Shown: positions 39,007 to 48,813, counted from the stretch's first letter. The stretch: DNA of 64,000 nt from Hymenobacter lapidiphilus (GCF_013377885.1 NZ_JABKAU010000002.1:124001-188000), one strand, 5' to 3'. The notes: a model not told the origin generated them from the sequence alone. Translations and numbers: made by a program.

Positions 39007-40302
39007 CTAGCGGTTGGCCAGCTTTTGCTCGTAGCGGCTCTTTTGCAAAAAAGCCGGGAAGTCGCCGATATTCAGCATATCATAAACGGCCTGCTTTTTA
39101 TCCGGAATTGCATCATAGTAAGCCTGGCAGATGCGGTAGCCCACGTAGTAGCCCAGGTCGGCGGGCTTATCGGGGGTTTCCTGGTCGCTGTTGGCAATCC
39201 AGTTGCCCCAATTGCTACCGGCCATTTCCCGCTTGAACTCCGCCCATAGTGCTTTCTCGTGGGCATCGCCGTAGGGCTGGAGGCGGGCGTTGGGCTGCTG
39301 GCCCGTCGTGAGCTCGGCCAGGAAATCGGCCATGCCTTCGTTGATGGCTCCGCTCAGCAGGCTGGCACCAGCAGTATTTTTCTGAAGAAAATGAATTTGC
39401 TCATGCGCTACTATGCTGGGTATTTCGGCCAGGGGTCCTGAGTTGTTCCGGTCCCACAAACTCAACTCGTGCAGGGGCACCTCAGGGGAGCGGGCCCGCA
39501 TATCGGCCCCAATCAACAGCCCATTGGGAGTGGCCGTACCACCCGAGTTGAAACCGCCAATCACAAAGTACACGTCGGCAAAACGGGCGGGCGGGTACAG
39601 TTCCTTCAGCTTGCGGAAGCCAGCCAGCACCTGCGGCTTCATGGCGGCAATCTGCAGCGTGTTCGATCGGATAGCCTGGTAGTAGGCCGGTGTGGTGTCG
39701 AGCTTTTGCACCAAGCGATTCACCTGCCTGATTTTGAGGTCGAAGTAATCCTCCAGCCCCACGCTGGCCTTGCCAAAATACTCGCGCTCGAGTATTTGCT
39801 GGCGGCGGGCCGGGTCGCGGGCGGCGTGGTCGTAGGCACGCCAGAAGTTGTCGATATCAGTGGTTACGAACCGGACCTGTTCGGGATTAGCCTGCCTGGC
39901 GGTGGCCTGCTCCATGCGTTTCAGCAACGCCTGGAATTGCGGCATAGCACGCAGACTGTTCAGGTCGCTGTCTTGGCGAGTATGATCGGCATTTGTATAA
40001 CCGGCTTTCTGGGCAGCTCCCAACTGCCGTAGTGCTTGGTTGGTGTCGCCGGCCAGCGCATAATAGCACGCGGCGTTATAGAAAGCACTGGCCTGAGCAC
40101 TGCGGTGCGGCTCGGCCCGGGCCAGCGTTGCGTAGCGGGCCGCCGCTTGCGGGTACTGCTTGGCAACGGCCAGCTGCCGGGCACGGGCGCGCAACGAATC
40201 CAGCGGCATCGGAACAGCGGCCTGCTGGGCCTTGGCCGCGTAACCGATTAGCAGTAAGGCAACCGTAGGTAACAAGCTACGAAACCGGAGTATAGCCTTC
40301 AT
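39007..40302 (-). CDS. Zinc-metallopeptidase-like protein with TPR N-terminus (DUF2268-like)
   Basis: The 431-residue protein starts with a signal peptide (MKAILRFRSLLPTVALLLIGYAAKAQ). A TPR-like segment (about 34-128; YPQAAARYATLARAEP, FYNAACYYALAGDTNQAL) follows. The C-terminal half has the HExxH motif in IVAHEQIHFLQ (H300-H304) with a likely third ligand in INEGMADFLAE (E322), the arrangement of DUF2268-type gluzincins. It would act in the periplasm on an unknown substrate. The ATG 40302 fits the signal peptide better than the frame's earlier start. Confidence 0.82.
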   Translation of the reverse strand: MKAILRFRSLLPTVALLLIGYAAKAQQAAVPMPLDSLRARARQLAVAKQYPQAAARYATLARAEPHRSAQASAFYNAACYYALAGDTNQALRQLGAAQKAGYTNADHTRQDSDLNSLRAMPQFQALLKRMEQATARQANPEQVRFVTTDIDNFWRAYDHAARDPARRQQILEREYFGKASVGLEDYFDLKIRQVNRLVQKLDTTPAYYQAIRSNTLQIAAMKPQVLAGFRKLKELYPPARFADVYFVIGGFNSGGTATPNGLLIGADMRARSPEVPLHELSLWDRNNSGPLAEIPSIVAHEQIHFLQKNTAGASLLSGAINEGMADFLAELTTGQQPNARLQPYGDAHEKALWAEFKREMAGSNWGNWIANSDQETPDKPADLGYYVGYRICQAYYDAIPDKKQAVYDMLNIGDFPAFLQKSRYEQKLANR

Positions 40303-40337
40303 AAGAGAGAATAATTGATGACACATAACACTCCTGG

Positions 40338-42944
40338 CTACCCCCGCTTCGGGCGCAGCGTCAGGTAGTCGAGGAAGTAGAGGATCTTCACCGACACCGA
40401 GTTGTTGTGGGGCGTGTTGAGGGTGTTATTGAAGTTGGTGAAGTACTGGGGCAGCGTCTGGTCGCCGGCCAGCTCGCTGGCGTTGGCGTTTTTCCAGACC
40501 ACCGTTATCTGCGAGCCGGGCGCGAACCACCACGAGAATACGGCGTCCACGTTGAAGGCGTTGAAGCTGTTGTCGCGGTTGCGCCGGTAGTCCACAGCTT
40601 CCTCCTCGCCGCCGGGGTTCAGGCGCGAGAAGTCGCGGTAGCGGGCCACGCTCAGGTAGTGGCGGGTGCGGATGGTGAACGACATGCGGTTGGTGAACGT
40701 GTAGTTGGCCGACACCGTGTTGGTGGTGGTGGTGCGGTTGCGGCGGCCCAGCAGCACGTCGGCCACACCGTTGCGGATAAAGGGCCGGTCTGCTTCCTGC
40801 CGGCTGCTCAGGCCCCCGGCATAGCCGATCTGGTTTTGCTGGAGCTGCCAGTCGAAGTTGTAGCGAAACGAGAGCCGGTTGCTGACCCGGTAGCGCGGGC
40901 TGATGCCCAGCCCGTAGTTGATACGGTCGGTACGCTGCCCATCGGCCTGGAACAGCCGGGTAGCCAGACTGATGTCATAGGCGAACTTTTTGCGGTAATC
41001 GGAGCTGCCGTAGCCGCTTATGCCCAGGTTGGCCGGCACCCGCACATAGTATGTGCCCAGGGGTCTGCGGCGGGGCTCAAAAAAGTCCTGCTCCTCGAGG
41101 TTGCCATTTACGTTTAAGCCCGTCGAGGAGAAGTTCTTCGTAAATGTGGTGTTTGCGCTGGCATAAAAGCCTAGGTTCTGAAACCGGGTAGGCTTATAGA
41201 GCAGGGTCTGGTAGATGCCCAGATTGGTCCTTAGCTGGTTTACTTTCCAGAACGGCTCGTACTTACTATAACTGACGGAAGCCTCCTGGCTGATGGAGTT
41301 ATTGGAAAACAGAATGCCCAAATCGTTCGGGTCGTACGTCTCTGATTCGATGCCGTGGTTGACGCTCCAGTTCCAATTGCCGCTGATTTTGGCCAGCTCC
41401 AGCTGGTATTTGTACCCGTCTTGGTTATCGATCTGCTTCTCGGAGCCGAACTCAGTGCCCCGTCGGCGCGAGTAGTTTGCCTGGCCCTTCAGGGCGTAGC
41501 GGTTACTTTTATCGGCGAACCGGAACAGGCCGCCGGTTACGTTGGCATCGTAGGTGCTGCCTTTGCGCGTTACGTTGGTGTTGATGAGCGAAACGTAGGA
41601 GTTGTTTTTGAGGCTTTGGTCGAGCACGAAGATGTTGTAGTTGGAAAACGGCTGCGTAAGCACTTCGCGCCGTTCGCCGCTGGTACTGTCCTGCACCGTA
41701 GCGTACACGTCGTTGCTCAGGGCATTGAACAGGCCCACCCCCAGCCCGCCCTTGGTACGGCCCGATATTTTGGTGGCGTTCAGCAGCCGCGTTACGCCGG
41801 GGTTACTTACCACGTATTCGCCCTGTTTTATTTGCCCCTCAGGGCTGGTCGTGCGGCCGCGCAGCTTGCCATCTACCTCATAAAAGCCCAGGGGCTGCCC
41901 CCCCACCCTACGCGAGTAAAACAGGCCGCCCTTGTTGAACAGCTCGGTACCCTCGGTGAAAAACTGCCGGTTCTCGTTGTACTGCACCTCGAAAGGCGAC
42001 AGGTTGAGCACCTGGTTGTCGCTCTGCACTTGTCCGAAATCGGGTACCAGCGTGGCATCGAGCGTGAAGCTTTCGTTGATGCCCCACTTCACATCGGCCC
42101 CGCCATTGAAGCTGGTGCTGGAGTTGCGTTTGCCCTGCTCGTTGAAGGGGAAATGCTCGTAGTAGCTCGATACGTAGGGCGTGAGCGAGAGGCGCAGTGG
42201 CGGCTTGATGTCGCGCACGCCGCGCAGCTCGCCCCACTGGTTCACAAAGCCATCTACCTGGGGCTTTACCTGGTTCCAGAAAAACTGCTGGCGCGTGCTC
42301 TGGCGCTGCCGCGCGAAGTTGATACCCCACACCTGCTCGGCCGCGTCGCTGAAGCGGATGGCCGAGTACGGAATCCGGATTTCGGCTATCCAGTCGTTGC
42401 CCCGCAGCTTGGTTTGGCTCATCCACACGGCGTTCCAGTTGAAATCTTCGCCCCCGGCGGGCGAATAGCGGGCGTCGAGCTCCACGCCACCGGGTGTCAG
42501 GAAAAACCCGTAGCCGTTGAGCTTGTCGTTGTAGGTATCCAGAAAGACGGCGAAGTAGTCGGTGTTGCCCAAGTCGTCGCGCTGGGTTAGCTCGCGGAAG
42601 ATGGAATCGGGGCTCACATCGTGCATCACGGCCCCAATGTAGAGGGCGGCATCATCATAAAGCAAGCGCACTTCGGTGGCGTGCTTTTCGGGCCGGCCGG
42701 GCGTGGGCCGGGTCTCGATAAAGTTGGTGGCTACCGGCGCGGCGCGCCAGACGGCTTCGTCCAGCTCACCATCCACTTTAATGGGCTCTGTAATGCGGGT
42801 GGCCTGGAACTGGCGCTTAGGGGCCGGAATGGCGGCGCTGTCGGCCGTGGCAACTTTGGGGCCGCCAGCGGCCGACTTCTGGGCATAGGCCGGAGCCGCC
42901 AGCAACAAAATAAACAGGCTCAGCAGAGCATAATAAGGCTTCAC
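40338..42944 (-). CDS. DUF5916 outer-membrane protein with CBM9-like N-terminal domain
   Basis: The 868-residue product from GTG 42944 begins with a signal peptide (VKPYYALLSLFILLLAAPAYAQ). A CBM9-like domain follows (ITEPIKVDGELDEAVWRAAP, LLYDDAALYIGAVMHD). The large barrel DUF5916 region ends with FLDYLTLRPKRG. The GTG start is inferred from signal-peptide position; the frame remains open another 50 codons with no signal-like text. It lies after the M56 sensor gene (gap 227 bp), oriented the same way, so the sensor could control it. Confidence 0.82.
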   Translation of the reverse strand: MKPYYALLSLFILLLAAPAYAQKSAAGGPKVATADSAAIPAPKRQFQATRITEPIKVDGELDEAVWRAAPVATNFIETRPTPGRPEKHATEVRLLYDDAALYIGAVMHDVSPDSIFRELTQRDDLGNTDYFAVFLDTYNDKLNGYGFFLTPGGVELDARYSPAGGEDFNWNAVWMSQTKLRGNDWIAEIRIPYSAIRFSDAAEQVWGINFARQRQSTRQQFFWNQVKPQVDGFVNQWGELRGVRDIKPPLRLSLTPYVSSYYEHFPFNEQGKRNSSTSFNGGADVKWGINESFTLDATLVPDFGQVQSDNQVLNLSPFEVQYNENRQFFTEGTELFNKGGLFYSRRVGGQPLGFYEVDGKLRGRTTSPEGQIKQGEYVVSNPGVTRLLNATKISGRTKGGLGVGLFNALSNDVYATVQDSTSGERREVLTQPFSNYNIFVLDQSLKNNSYVSLINTNVTRKGSTYDANVTGGLFRFADKSNRYALKGQANYSRRRGTEFGSEKQIDNQDGYKYQLELAKISGNWNWSVNHGIESETYDPNDLGILFSNNSISQEASVSYSKYEPFWKVNQLRTNLGIYQTLLYKPTRFQNLGFYASANTTFTKNFSSTGLNVNGNLEEQDFFEPRRRPLGTYYVRVPANLGISGYGSSDYRKKFAYDISLATRLFQADGQRTDRINYGLGISPRYRVSNRLSFRYNFDWQLQQNQIGYAGGLSSRQEADRPFIRNGVADVLLGRRNRTTTTNTVSANYTFTNRMSFTIRTRHYLSVARYRDFSRLNPGGEEEAVDYRRNRDNSFNAFNVDAVFSWWFAPGSQITVVWKNANASELAGDQTLPQYFTNFNNTLNTPHNNSVSVKILYFLDYLTLRPKRG

Positions 42945-43171
42945 GACGAATCGACGAGAGAGTAAAAAAATCAAACCAATCAGCAGAAAAAAGTAACGAA
43001 CACGCCTCCCCAAACCCGGCAACCAGGCTACCACGACACCAGTAGCCCTGCCCGGACCGGCGGCTTGCCGCCATAGATGCGGGCCGCGCCCCAACCGTTG
43101 CCTGTTTGCCAGGAAACTTCCGGATAAAAACCGGCCGCCGTTGCAGCGGCGGCCGGGGCAGGCATACGCCC

Positions 43172-45721
43172 TTACTCACTCACTGAAATCTGGATGTTAC
43201 GGCTGTTTTTGCCGTCAGGGCTAGGCTGCACACCAAGCAGGCGGCGGTACTTATCGGCCACCTCGGCAGGTTGCTGCTGGCCGTTTACGGTCATGGTTTT
43301 ATCGTTGAGCTGGAACTGGAATCCCTTGTCGGTAGCTCCAATCAGCCCATCACGTCGCAGCGCAGCCCGGATTTTATCGGTATCGAGCCGGGGCGGGGCG
43401 GGCGGGGCCGGAGGCATGTTTGCCGAGCGAAGTGCGGGCGGAGCCGGTGGCGCAGGCATAGCCTGGGGCGTGGGCGCGGCGCGGGATGCGGGCGGTGCGG
43501 GCGGAGTCATCATTGTCCCCACTATATTGGTCGTCGAGCCCGAAGTCTGGTAGTTGAGATTGTACGCGCCCCGTAGCGGCTGGCCCTGCTGCTGCTCTAT
43601 CAGCCGCAGATACTTCTGCTGCACGGCGGCGGGCTGCTTCTTCCCATTCACCGTCATGCCGCTGGCCGAAAGGCTGAGCTGCAGGTTGTTGGTGTTCTGG
43701 ATGAGGTTGTCGCGGCGAAGCTCCTGTAGCAGGGCGGCGGTGCCTTTATCCCGGCGGGCCTGCTCCACGTCGCGGCGGGCCTGGTCGGCATCCCGGCGGG
43801 CCTGGTCAGCGTCGCGACGGTGCTGCTCCACGTCGCGGCGGGTTTGGTCGGCATCGCGCCGGGCCTGTTCCGCGTCGCGGCGGGCCTGCTCCTGGGCTTC
43901 GCGGATATCCTGCCGGATATCACGCCGCTGCTCCATCACAACGTCTGCCCGCGCCTGCTGCCGTTCGCGCATGGCCTCCACTTGTTCCTGCAGCAGCTCC
44001 CGCTCCTCGTCGGTGCGGGCCGACTTGACGGCGGCCTCCAACTCCTTCTCCGCCTGAGCAAAAGCGTTGCGGGTGATGTCATCGATATCCATCTCCCCTA
44101 CCGCTTTCTGCGCCTCGGCCAGTGCCAGCGCCGATAGCTCCTGCGCATCGGCAGCGCTGGGGGCGTCGCCGCTCAGTGTCGCCCGGTTCATGCGCAACGC
44201 CAGTTCCTCCAGTCGCTGCTGGTCGTTGGTCTGTGGCAGTGGGGCCAGCCGGTTTGCACGGCTGTCGAGTCGCACTACATCCACCTGGTCGCCCTTTTTG
44301 CGGGCCGGGGCGATGTCAACTGGCTGTCCGTCAATCAGCAGCTCCGTAAGGCGGCCCTTCTTGTCGCGCTTGATAATTACCGTGCTGGCATCGTCACTTC
44401 GGCGGCCGGCCCTCGACCAGCGCATCAGCCGCGGGTTGCAAATGGTGTCGAAGCTGATTTCGGTGCTGCCCAGGCGGGCCTGCGCCTGTCCATCGGCCGA
44501 CACACTGAGGATGCGCAACGCCTCCTGGCTACTGGCTGCGGCCGCCGGAGCAGCCGCTGCTGGCAGCACAGGCACCGGCATAGTGGCGCGGCGCAGGGCA
44601 GCGGCCGGCTTGGCCAGCGTGGCCGCCAGCGAAGTAGCAGCCGGACGGGCCAGCGCCACCGCAGTACTGAGTACTACCACGCCCACCAGCACTACGCAGG
44701 CCGCCATAAAGCCTTCGGCAAACGTGGGCCGCTGCCGGCCCTGCACCAGCCGCCGGATGCGGCCCAGCACCGAGCCATCGGGCCCCAGCGCCGACAGCGC
44801 CAGGCTTGCCCCAACGGGGGCGGGGGCGGCCGTTAGCTCGGCCAGGGCGGCCAGAGCGCGGGCCACCGTGAGGGGATTGCCACCCACCAAGGCCGTGGCC
44901 ACGTCGTCGCAGCAGTTTTCGCGCTCGGTACGTAGGCAGGCGGCCATAAACCACACGCCCGGATGATAGAAGAGGACGGTTTCGGCCACGGCCTGCAGCA
45001 GGTTCAGCAGGTAGTCGCGGCGTTGCACGTGGGCCAGCTCGTGGGCCAGTACCGCTTCAAGGTACGTAGCGCCCAAACCCGTAACGGTACCCAGCGGCAG
45101 CAGCACCACCGGCCGCAGATGCCCCACCACCACCGGCACCTTCACCAGCGCCGATTCGAGCAGCTCTACGCGCTGCTTCAGGCCGGCGCGGTCGGCCAGG
45201 GCAGCCAGCCGCTCCTGCCACTCGGCGGCCAGCGGCTGCACCCGGTAGCGCCGCAGGCGCTGCACGTAGGCCAGGCTACCCAGCAGGCGCAGCATCATCA
45301 CCAACAAGCCCATCAGCCACACGGTAACCAGCAGCGGCAGGTTGGCATCGAAATATGTCTGCCACGAGTCCAGCCAGCTAGGCGCAGCCGGGCTACCAGC
45401 TAACCGGGCAGCCGGGGCGGCCGCTACGGCAGCGCCCAATGTGCCTCCCGTTTCGGCCGGCTGTACTACCGCAGTGGTAGCCGGGCCGGCAGAGGGCGCC
45501 TGGTAATAGTAGCGCCCGAACGTGAGGCCGCACAGCAGCAGCAGTGTAATCAGGCCGGCCGAGGCGGTGCGGTAGCGCACCTGGGCCGAGTGGCGGCGCA
45601 GCAAAAGCAGCAGCCCGGCCAGCGCCAGCGCCACTACCGCTCCCTGCCAGAGCGAATGAAGGAGGGTCCAGCCCAGCGCCCGTACCAGGGCCGGAGGCAG
45701 CAGTTGTTCGAGCCAGTTCAT
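43172..45721 (-). CDS. M56/BlaR1-family membrane metallopeptidase with coiled-coil and duplicated sensor module
   Basis: The 849-residue protein has a membrane-embedded M56 domain with zinc motif HELAHVQRRD (227-236) and a third ligand in TERENCCDD (E268). BlaR1 proteins cleave the BlaI repressor's pathway when a signal binds. Unlike classic BlaR1 it shows no penicillin-binding domain. Instead the periplasmic part has a heptad coiled coil (RRDAEQA, RRDADQT and similar, encoded around 43751-43886) and two copies of a module: LRRDNLIQNTNN...MTVNGKKQPAAVQQKYLRLI and LRRDGLIGATDK...MTVNGQQQPAEVADKYRRLL. It overlaps the repressor gene's stop by 4 bp. Confidence 0.9.
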   Translation of the reverse strand: MNWLEQLLPPALVRALGWTLLHSLWQGAVVALALAGLLLLLRRHSAQVRYRTASAGLITLLLLCGLTFGRYYYQAPSAGPATTAVVQPAETGGTLGAAVAAAPAARLAGSPAAPSWLDSWQTYFDANLPLLVTVWLMGLLVMMLRLLGSLAYVQRLRRYRVQPLAAEWQERLAALADRAGLKQRVELLESALVKVPVVVGHLRPVVLLPLGTVTGLGATYLEAVLAHELAHVQRRDYLLNLLQAVAETVLFYHPGVWFMAACLRTERENCCDDVATALVGGNPLTVARALAALAELTAAPAPVGASLALSALGPDGSVLGRIRRLVQGRQRPTFAEGFMAACVVLVGVVVLSTAVALARPAATSLAATLAKPAAALRRATMPVPVLPAAAAPAAAASSQEALRILSVSADGQAQARLGSTEISFDTICNPRLMRWSRAGRRSDDASTVIIKRDKKGRLTELLIDGQPVDIAPARKKGDQVDVVRLDSRANRLAPLPQTNDQQRLEELALRMNRATLSGDAPSAADAQELSALALAEAQKAVGEMDIDDITRNAFAQAEKELEAAVKSARTDEERELLQEQVEAMRERQQARADVVMEQRRDIRQDIREAQEQARRDAEQARRDADQTRRDVEQHRRDADQARRDADQARRDVEQARRDKGTAALLQELRRDNLIQNTNNLQLSLSASGMTVNGKKQPAAVQQKYLRLIEQQQGQPLRGAYNLNYQTSGSTTNIVGTMMTPPAPPASRAAPTPQAMPAPPAPPALRSANMPPAPPAPPRLDTDKIRAALRRDGLIGATDKGFQFQLNDKTMTVNGQQQPAEVADKYRRLLGVQPSPDGKNSRNIQISVSE
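43751..43886. repeat. 21-bp coding repeat encoding RRDxxQx heptads
   Basis: Six 21-bp units from 43761 to 43886, preceded by a partial one at 43751, encode heptads RRD(A/V)(E/D)Q(A/T/H) in the M56 protein's linker. The units differ by a few bases, indicating repeat expansion and divergence. Confidence 0.85.
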
Positions 45722-46137
45722 TGCGCAGGGTCGTTAGCGGGTGAGTTGGTATCGTTCTGAATCTCGATGTCGTTGAGCAGGCGGCGAATCTGGGCCAGCT
45801 CCTCGCGCGAGGTGCGGCGGTTGCCCAGCGCCTGCATCACCAGCTTCATGGCCGAGCCACCGAAAGCGGCATCCACGAACTTGTCGAGCAGCAGCCCCTG
45901 GGTTTCCTCCTCGCGCACTGCCGCCCGGTACACATGGGTGCGAGTGTCGTCGTCGCGCAGCACCAGCACCTTGTCAAGCATCAGCTGCAGCAGCTTGAGC
46001 GTGGTGGTGTAGCCGATTTCGCGGCGCTGGCTCAGCTCGTCGTTTACAAAGCGCACCGTGCTGGGACCGTGCTGCCAGAGCACCTGTAAAATCTCCAGCT
46101 CCGATTCGGTGGGCTTGGGTATCATCTTTTTAGTCAT
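45718..46137 (-). CDS. BlaI/MecI-family transcriptional repressor
   Basis: The 139-residue winged-helix protein opens MTKKMIPKPTESELEILQVLWQHGPSTVRFVNDEL, and YTTTLKLLQLMLDKVLVLRDDD is the usual recognition-helix region. It ends in an acidic tail (IEIQNDTNSPANDPAQ). BlaI dimers bind palindromic operators, and the M56 partner relieves repression. The stop overlaps the M56 start (ATGA), so translation is coupled. Three TACGA-N6-TCGTA palindromes lie 22-95 bp upstream, fitting negative autoregulation. Confidence 0.94.
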   Translation of the reverse strand: MTKKMIPKPTESELEILQVLWQHGPSTVRFVNDELSQRREIGYTTTLKLLQLMLDKVLVLRDDDTRTHVYRAAVREEETQGLLLDKFVDAAFGGSAMKLVMQALGNRRTSREELAQIRRLLNDIEIQNDTNSPANDPAQ

Positions 46138-46157
46138 TGTAAATCAGCCAATAGAAG

Positions 46158-46232
46158 GTACGACATTATTCGTACTTCAAACATATACGAAACATATCGT
46201 ATATCCAAATATATCGTACGAATTGATTCGTA
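46158..46232. promoter_or_regulatory. Three-operator array TACGA-N6-TCGTA for BlaI
   Basis: Palindromes sit at 46159-46174 (extended GTACGA...TCGTAC), 46186-46201 (extended ATATACGA...TCGTATAT) and 46217-46232. All three share TACGA-N6-TCGTA exactly; their centres are 27 and 31 bp apart, about three helical turns. The array lies immediately upstream of the BlaI-type gene. Other BlaI operators are TACA-type, so this is a variant inferred from position. Confidence 0.75.
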
Positions 46233-46290
46233 TTTACAAAAAAAGTTTAGCCTTCAGCTGAGAACCGTCAGCTAAAGGCCTAAACAGAAA

Positions 46291-48813
46291 TTACTGCTGC
46301 CCGCCTTGCTGGCCACCGCCGCCTTTCACGTCGTCGTTACTGATGGTTTTACGGCGGCTTCCCCCTCCCGACTTCGCGTCGCCGAAGCGGTAGCCGAAGC
46401 TCAGGCGCACGGCCCGGTTATAGGCCCGGTATTCGTTGGCTTCCTCGAAAAAGGCGGTGCGCAGGCTGCTGCGGTAGGCCCAGTACTGGTTGAAGGGGTT
46501 GGTCACGTTAAGCGTGAGGTCGGCCCGCTCCTTCCAGAACGTCTTCTTGCCCCCTATCGAATAGAACAGGTTGGCCGCGCCGGTGCCCTGGATCTGGGGG
46601 TCGGGCAGCGAGCCGTACAGAAACGCCTGGACCATAAATTCCTTGGGCAGCTTATAGCTTGTATTCAGGCTGAGGCCGGCCGTGAAGCCCTCGCGGCGCA
46701 GGTTGAGGGCGGCGCTGCGACGGGTGATGTAGCGCACGTTGGGGCCGCCGCTCACATCCCAGCCCTTGGCCGGTTTTATCGAGCCGTACACGTTCAGCTC
46801 GTAAAAAGTGTTGGCGGCCACGTTGCGAAAGGTTTGCTCGGTGAGGTTGTCTTCGAGGCTGATGAGGCGGCTGACCTGCTCGATGGCGTTGCCGGTGCGC
46901 CGCACCGAGCCCGACACGTTCAGCGTAGCCGTTTTGATACTGGTGTTATAGCCCAGCTCGTAGGAGTCGGTCAGCTCGGCGTCGAGGTTGGGGTTGCCAA
47001 AGCTCACCACGTTGGGGTCCGACACGTCGGGGAACGGGTTGAGGTAGTAGATGTAGGGCCGGGTAATGCGGCGGCTGTAGGCCAGGCGCAGGCTGCTGGC
47101 CTCGCTGAGGGTGTATTGGGCGTTGCCGTTGGGTAGCGGCGTGTAGTAGCTGCGCCGGAAGCCCGTATCGGTAGTGCGGAAATCGGCTGCCAAGGCCGTG
47201 CGTTCCAGGCGGCCACCGAGGCTCAGGCTCAGCTTCTTGCCCAAGCCAAAAGAGTAGGTGGCGTAAGCGGCCTGCACGTCCTGCTGGTAGTCGAAATCGG
47301 TGCCGCGGGCCGGCAGCCGAATTAGCGCGCCGGTGCCGGGCTGCAACCCGTCTACGCTTACCAGCGAGCCAGTGCTGCGCCAGATGGCCTTGAGGCCGGT
47401 TTCCAGCTTCTGCTTATCCTCCTTGCCCATGGGCTGCACGAAGTCGGTCTGAATGGTGCTTTCGGAGCCAGGCTGGCGGCCCCGGCTCCGCTCGCGGTAG
47501 TTGGCCTGGGCCGGACTCAGCGGCACCAGGCGGCCGTCGTACTGCTCGAAATCGTAGCCGCTGGTGCTGGGGTTGCCCGCGTACTGGCCCAGCACGCTCC
47601 ACTCGCGGCCCTTCTGCTCGAAGGTGCGGGTGTAGGTGCCGGTCAGCTCGGTGTTCAGGCCCGAGAAGCGGTTGCGGTTGTCGCGCACGAAGAGTTGCTC
47701 GTTCCGGCTGGCCACCAGCGGGGTGCTACGGCTGCCCAGCGTTTGGTCGGAAGAGCCGCCCCAACCGTTGAGCGAGCCGGCCAGCGAAAAGCTGTGGTGG
47801 TCGGCGGGGTCGAAATCGAGGCCCACCGAGCCGTAGTACCAGCCGCCGTTGTTCTGCACATCGCTGTTTTGCTGCAGCAGGCTGGTGGCCGTACCGCTGT
47901 CATCGAAGCTTGTGCGCTCGCGCAGGCTTGCGCCGGGGTTGTACCACAGCCCGCCACCCAGCGAGGAGGTAAAGCCCAGCTTGCCGGTGCGGAAGTTGAG
48001 CGAGGAATTGAGGCCGCTGTTGCGGTTGCCGGTGGTCGCGCTCAGCCGGCCATTGGGCTTCTGCTCGACGCCTTTTTTGAGCACGATGTTGATGATGCCG
48101 GCCGTGCCCTCGCCGTCGTATTTGGCCGGTGGCGTCGTAATCAGCTCCACACTCTGGATCTGCTCGGCCGGAATGCTTTTAAGCGCCTCGGCCAGGTTTT
48201 TGGCCAGCGTGGGCGAGGGCTTGTTGTTGATGAGCACCCGGAAGTTACCCGAGCCGCGCATCTGCACGTTGCCGTCGCCATCTACGGCCAGCAGCGGGGC
48301 CTTGCGCAGCACGTCGGCTGCCGTGCCGCCGGCGTTGCTCAAGTCCTGGTCGGCGTTGTACACGAGGCGGTCGGGGCGCACCTCTATCACGGGCTTGGTA
48401 CCCGTTATCAGCACCTCGCCGAGGGTAGTGCCGGCCGTTGGCAGCCGGAAGCTGCCCGCATCGGTGGTGCCGGCCACTACGGTTACGGCCCGCGTGCGGG
48501 TGGCGTATCCCACAAACAGCGCCCGCAGCCGGTAGTTGCCGGGCGTCAGCTTATCGAGCACGAAGCGACCCTGCTCGTCGGTGGCCGCCCCGGTTATGGG
48601 CTTGTCGACGGCGGCATCGGCCGGCAACAGCACCACCGTGGCATAGGGCACCGGCTGGCTTTTAAGCGAGTCGAGCACCGTACCCGTGAGGCGGGCAGTT
48701 GCGGCCGCCGCCGGAGCCGCCGGGGCCTGCTGGGCCTGGGCAACGGCCACCGGCAACAGACCGCCCAGCAGCCCCAGCAAACCAATCAATGTCCGAAAGT
48801 AGGAGTGACACAT
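46291..48813 (-). CDS. TonB-dependent/outer-membrane beta-barrel receptor (CarboxypepD_reg-like)
   Basis: The 840-residue product has a signal peptide (MCHSYFRTLIGLLGLLGGLLPVAVAQAQ) and a CarboxypepD_reg-like domain (ARLTGTVLDSLKSQPVPYATVVLLPADA). A plug-like segment follows (KPVIEVRPDRLVYNADQDL, VQMRGSGNFRVLINNKPS), then the barrel (OMP_b-brl_3). The C-terminal tail (GGGSRRKTISNDDVKGGGGQQGGQQ) is unusual: barrels normally end in an aromatic residue. It is the last gene of the sigma/anti-sigma/DUF4097 set, after a 116-bp gap. Confidence 0.86.
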   Translation of the reverse strand: MCHSYFRTLIGLLGLLGGLLPVAVAQAQQAPAAPAAAATARLTGTVLDSLKSQPVPYATVVLLPADAAVDKPITGAATDEQGRFVLDKLTPGNYRLRALFVGYATRTRAVTVVAGTTDAGSFRLPTAGTTLGEVLITGTKPVIEVRPDRLVYNADQDLSNAGGTAADVLRKAPLLAVDGDGNVQMRGSGNFRVLINNKPSPTLAKNLAEALKSIPAEQIQSVELITTPPAKYDGEGTAGIINIVLKKGVEQKPNGRLSATTGNRNSGLNSSLNFRTGKLGFTSSLGGGLWYNPGASLRERTSFDDSGTATSLLQQNSDVQNNGGWYYGSVGLDFDPADHHSFSLAGSLNGWGGSSDQTLGSRSTPLVASRNEQLFVRDNRNRFSGLNTELTGTYTRTFEQKGREWSVLGQYAGNPSTSGYDFEQYDGRLVPLSPAQANYRERSRGRQPGSESTIQTDFVQPMGKEDKQKLETGLKAIWRSTGSLVSVDGLQPGTGALIRLPARGTDFDYQQDVQAAYATYSFGLGKKLSLSLGGRLERTALAADFRTTDTGFRRSYYTPLPNGNAQYTLSEASSLRLAYSRRITRPYIYYLNPFPDVSDPNVVSFGNPNLDAELTDSYELGYNTSIKTATLNVSGSVRRTGNAIEQVSRLISLEDNLTEQTFRNVAANTFYELNVYGSIKPAKGWDVSGGPNVRYITRRSAALNLRREGFTAGLSLNTSYKLPKEFMVQAFLYGSLPDPQIQGTGAANLFYSIGGKKTFWKERADLTLNVTNPFNQYWAYRSSLRTAFFEEANEYRAYNRAVRLSFGYRFGDAKSGGGSRRKTISNDDVKGGGGQQGGQQ

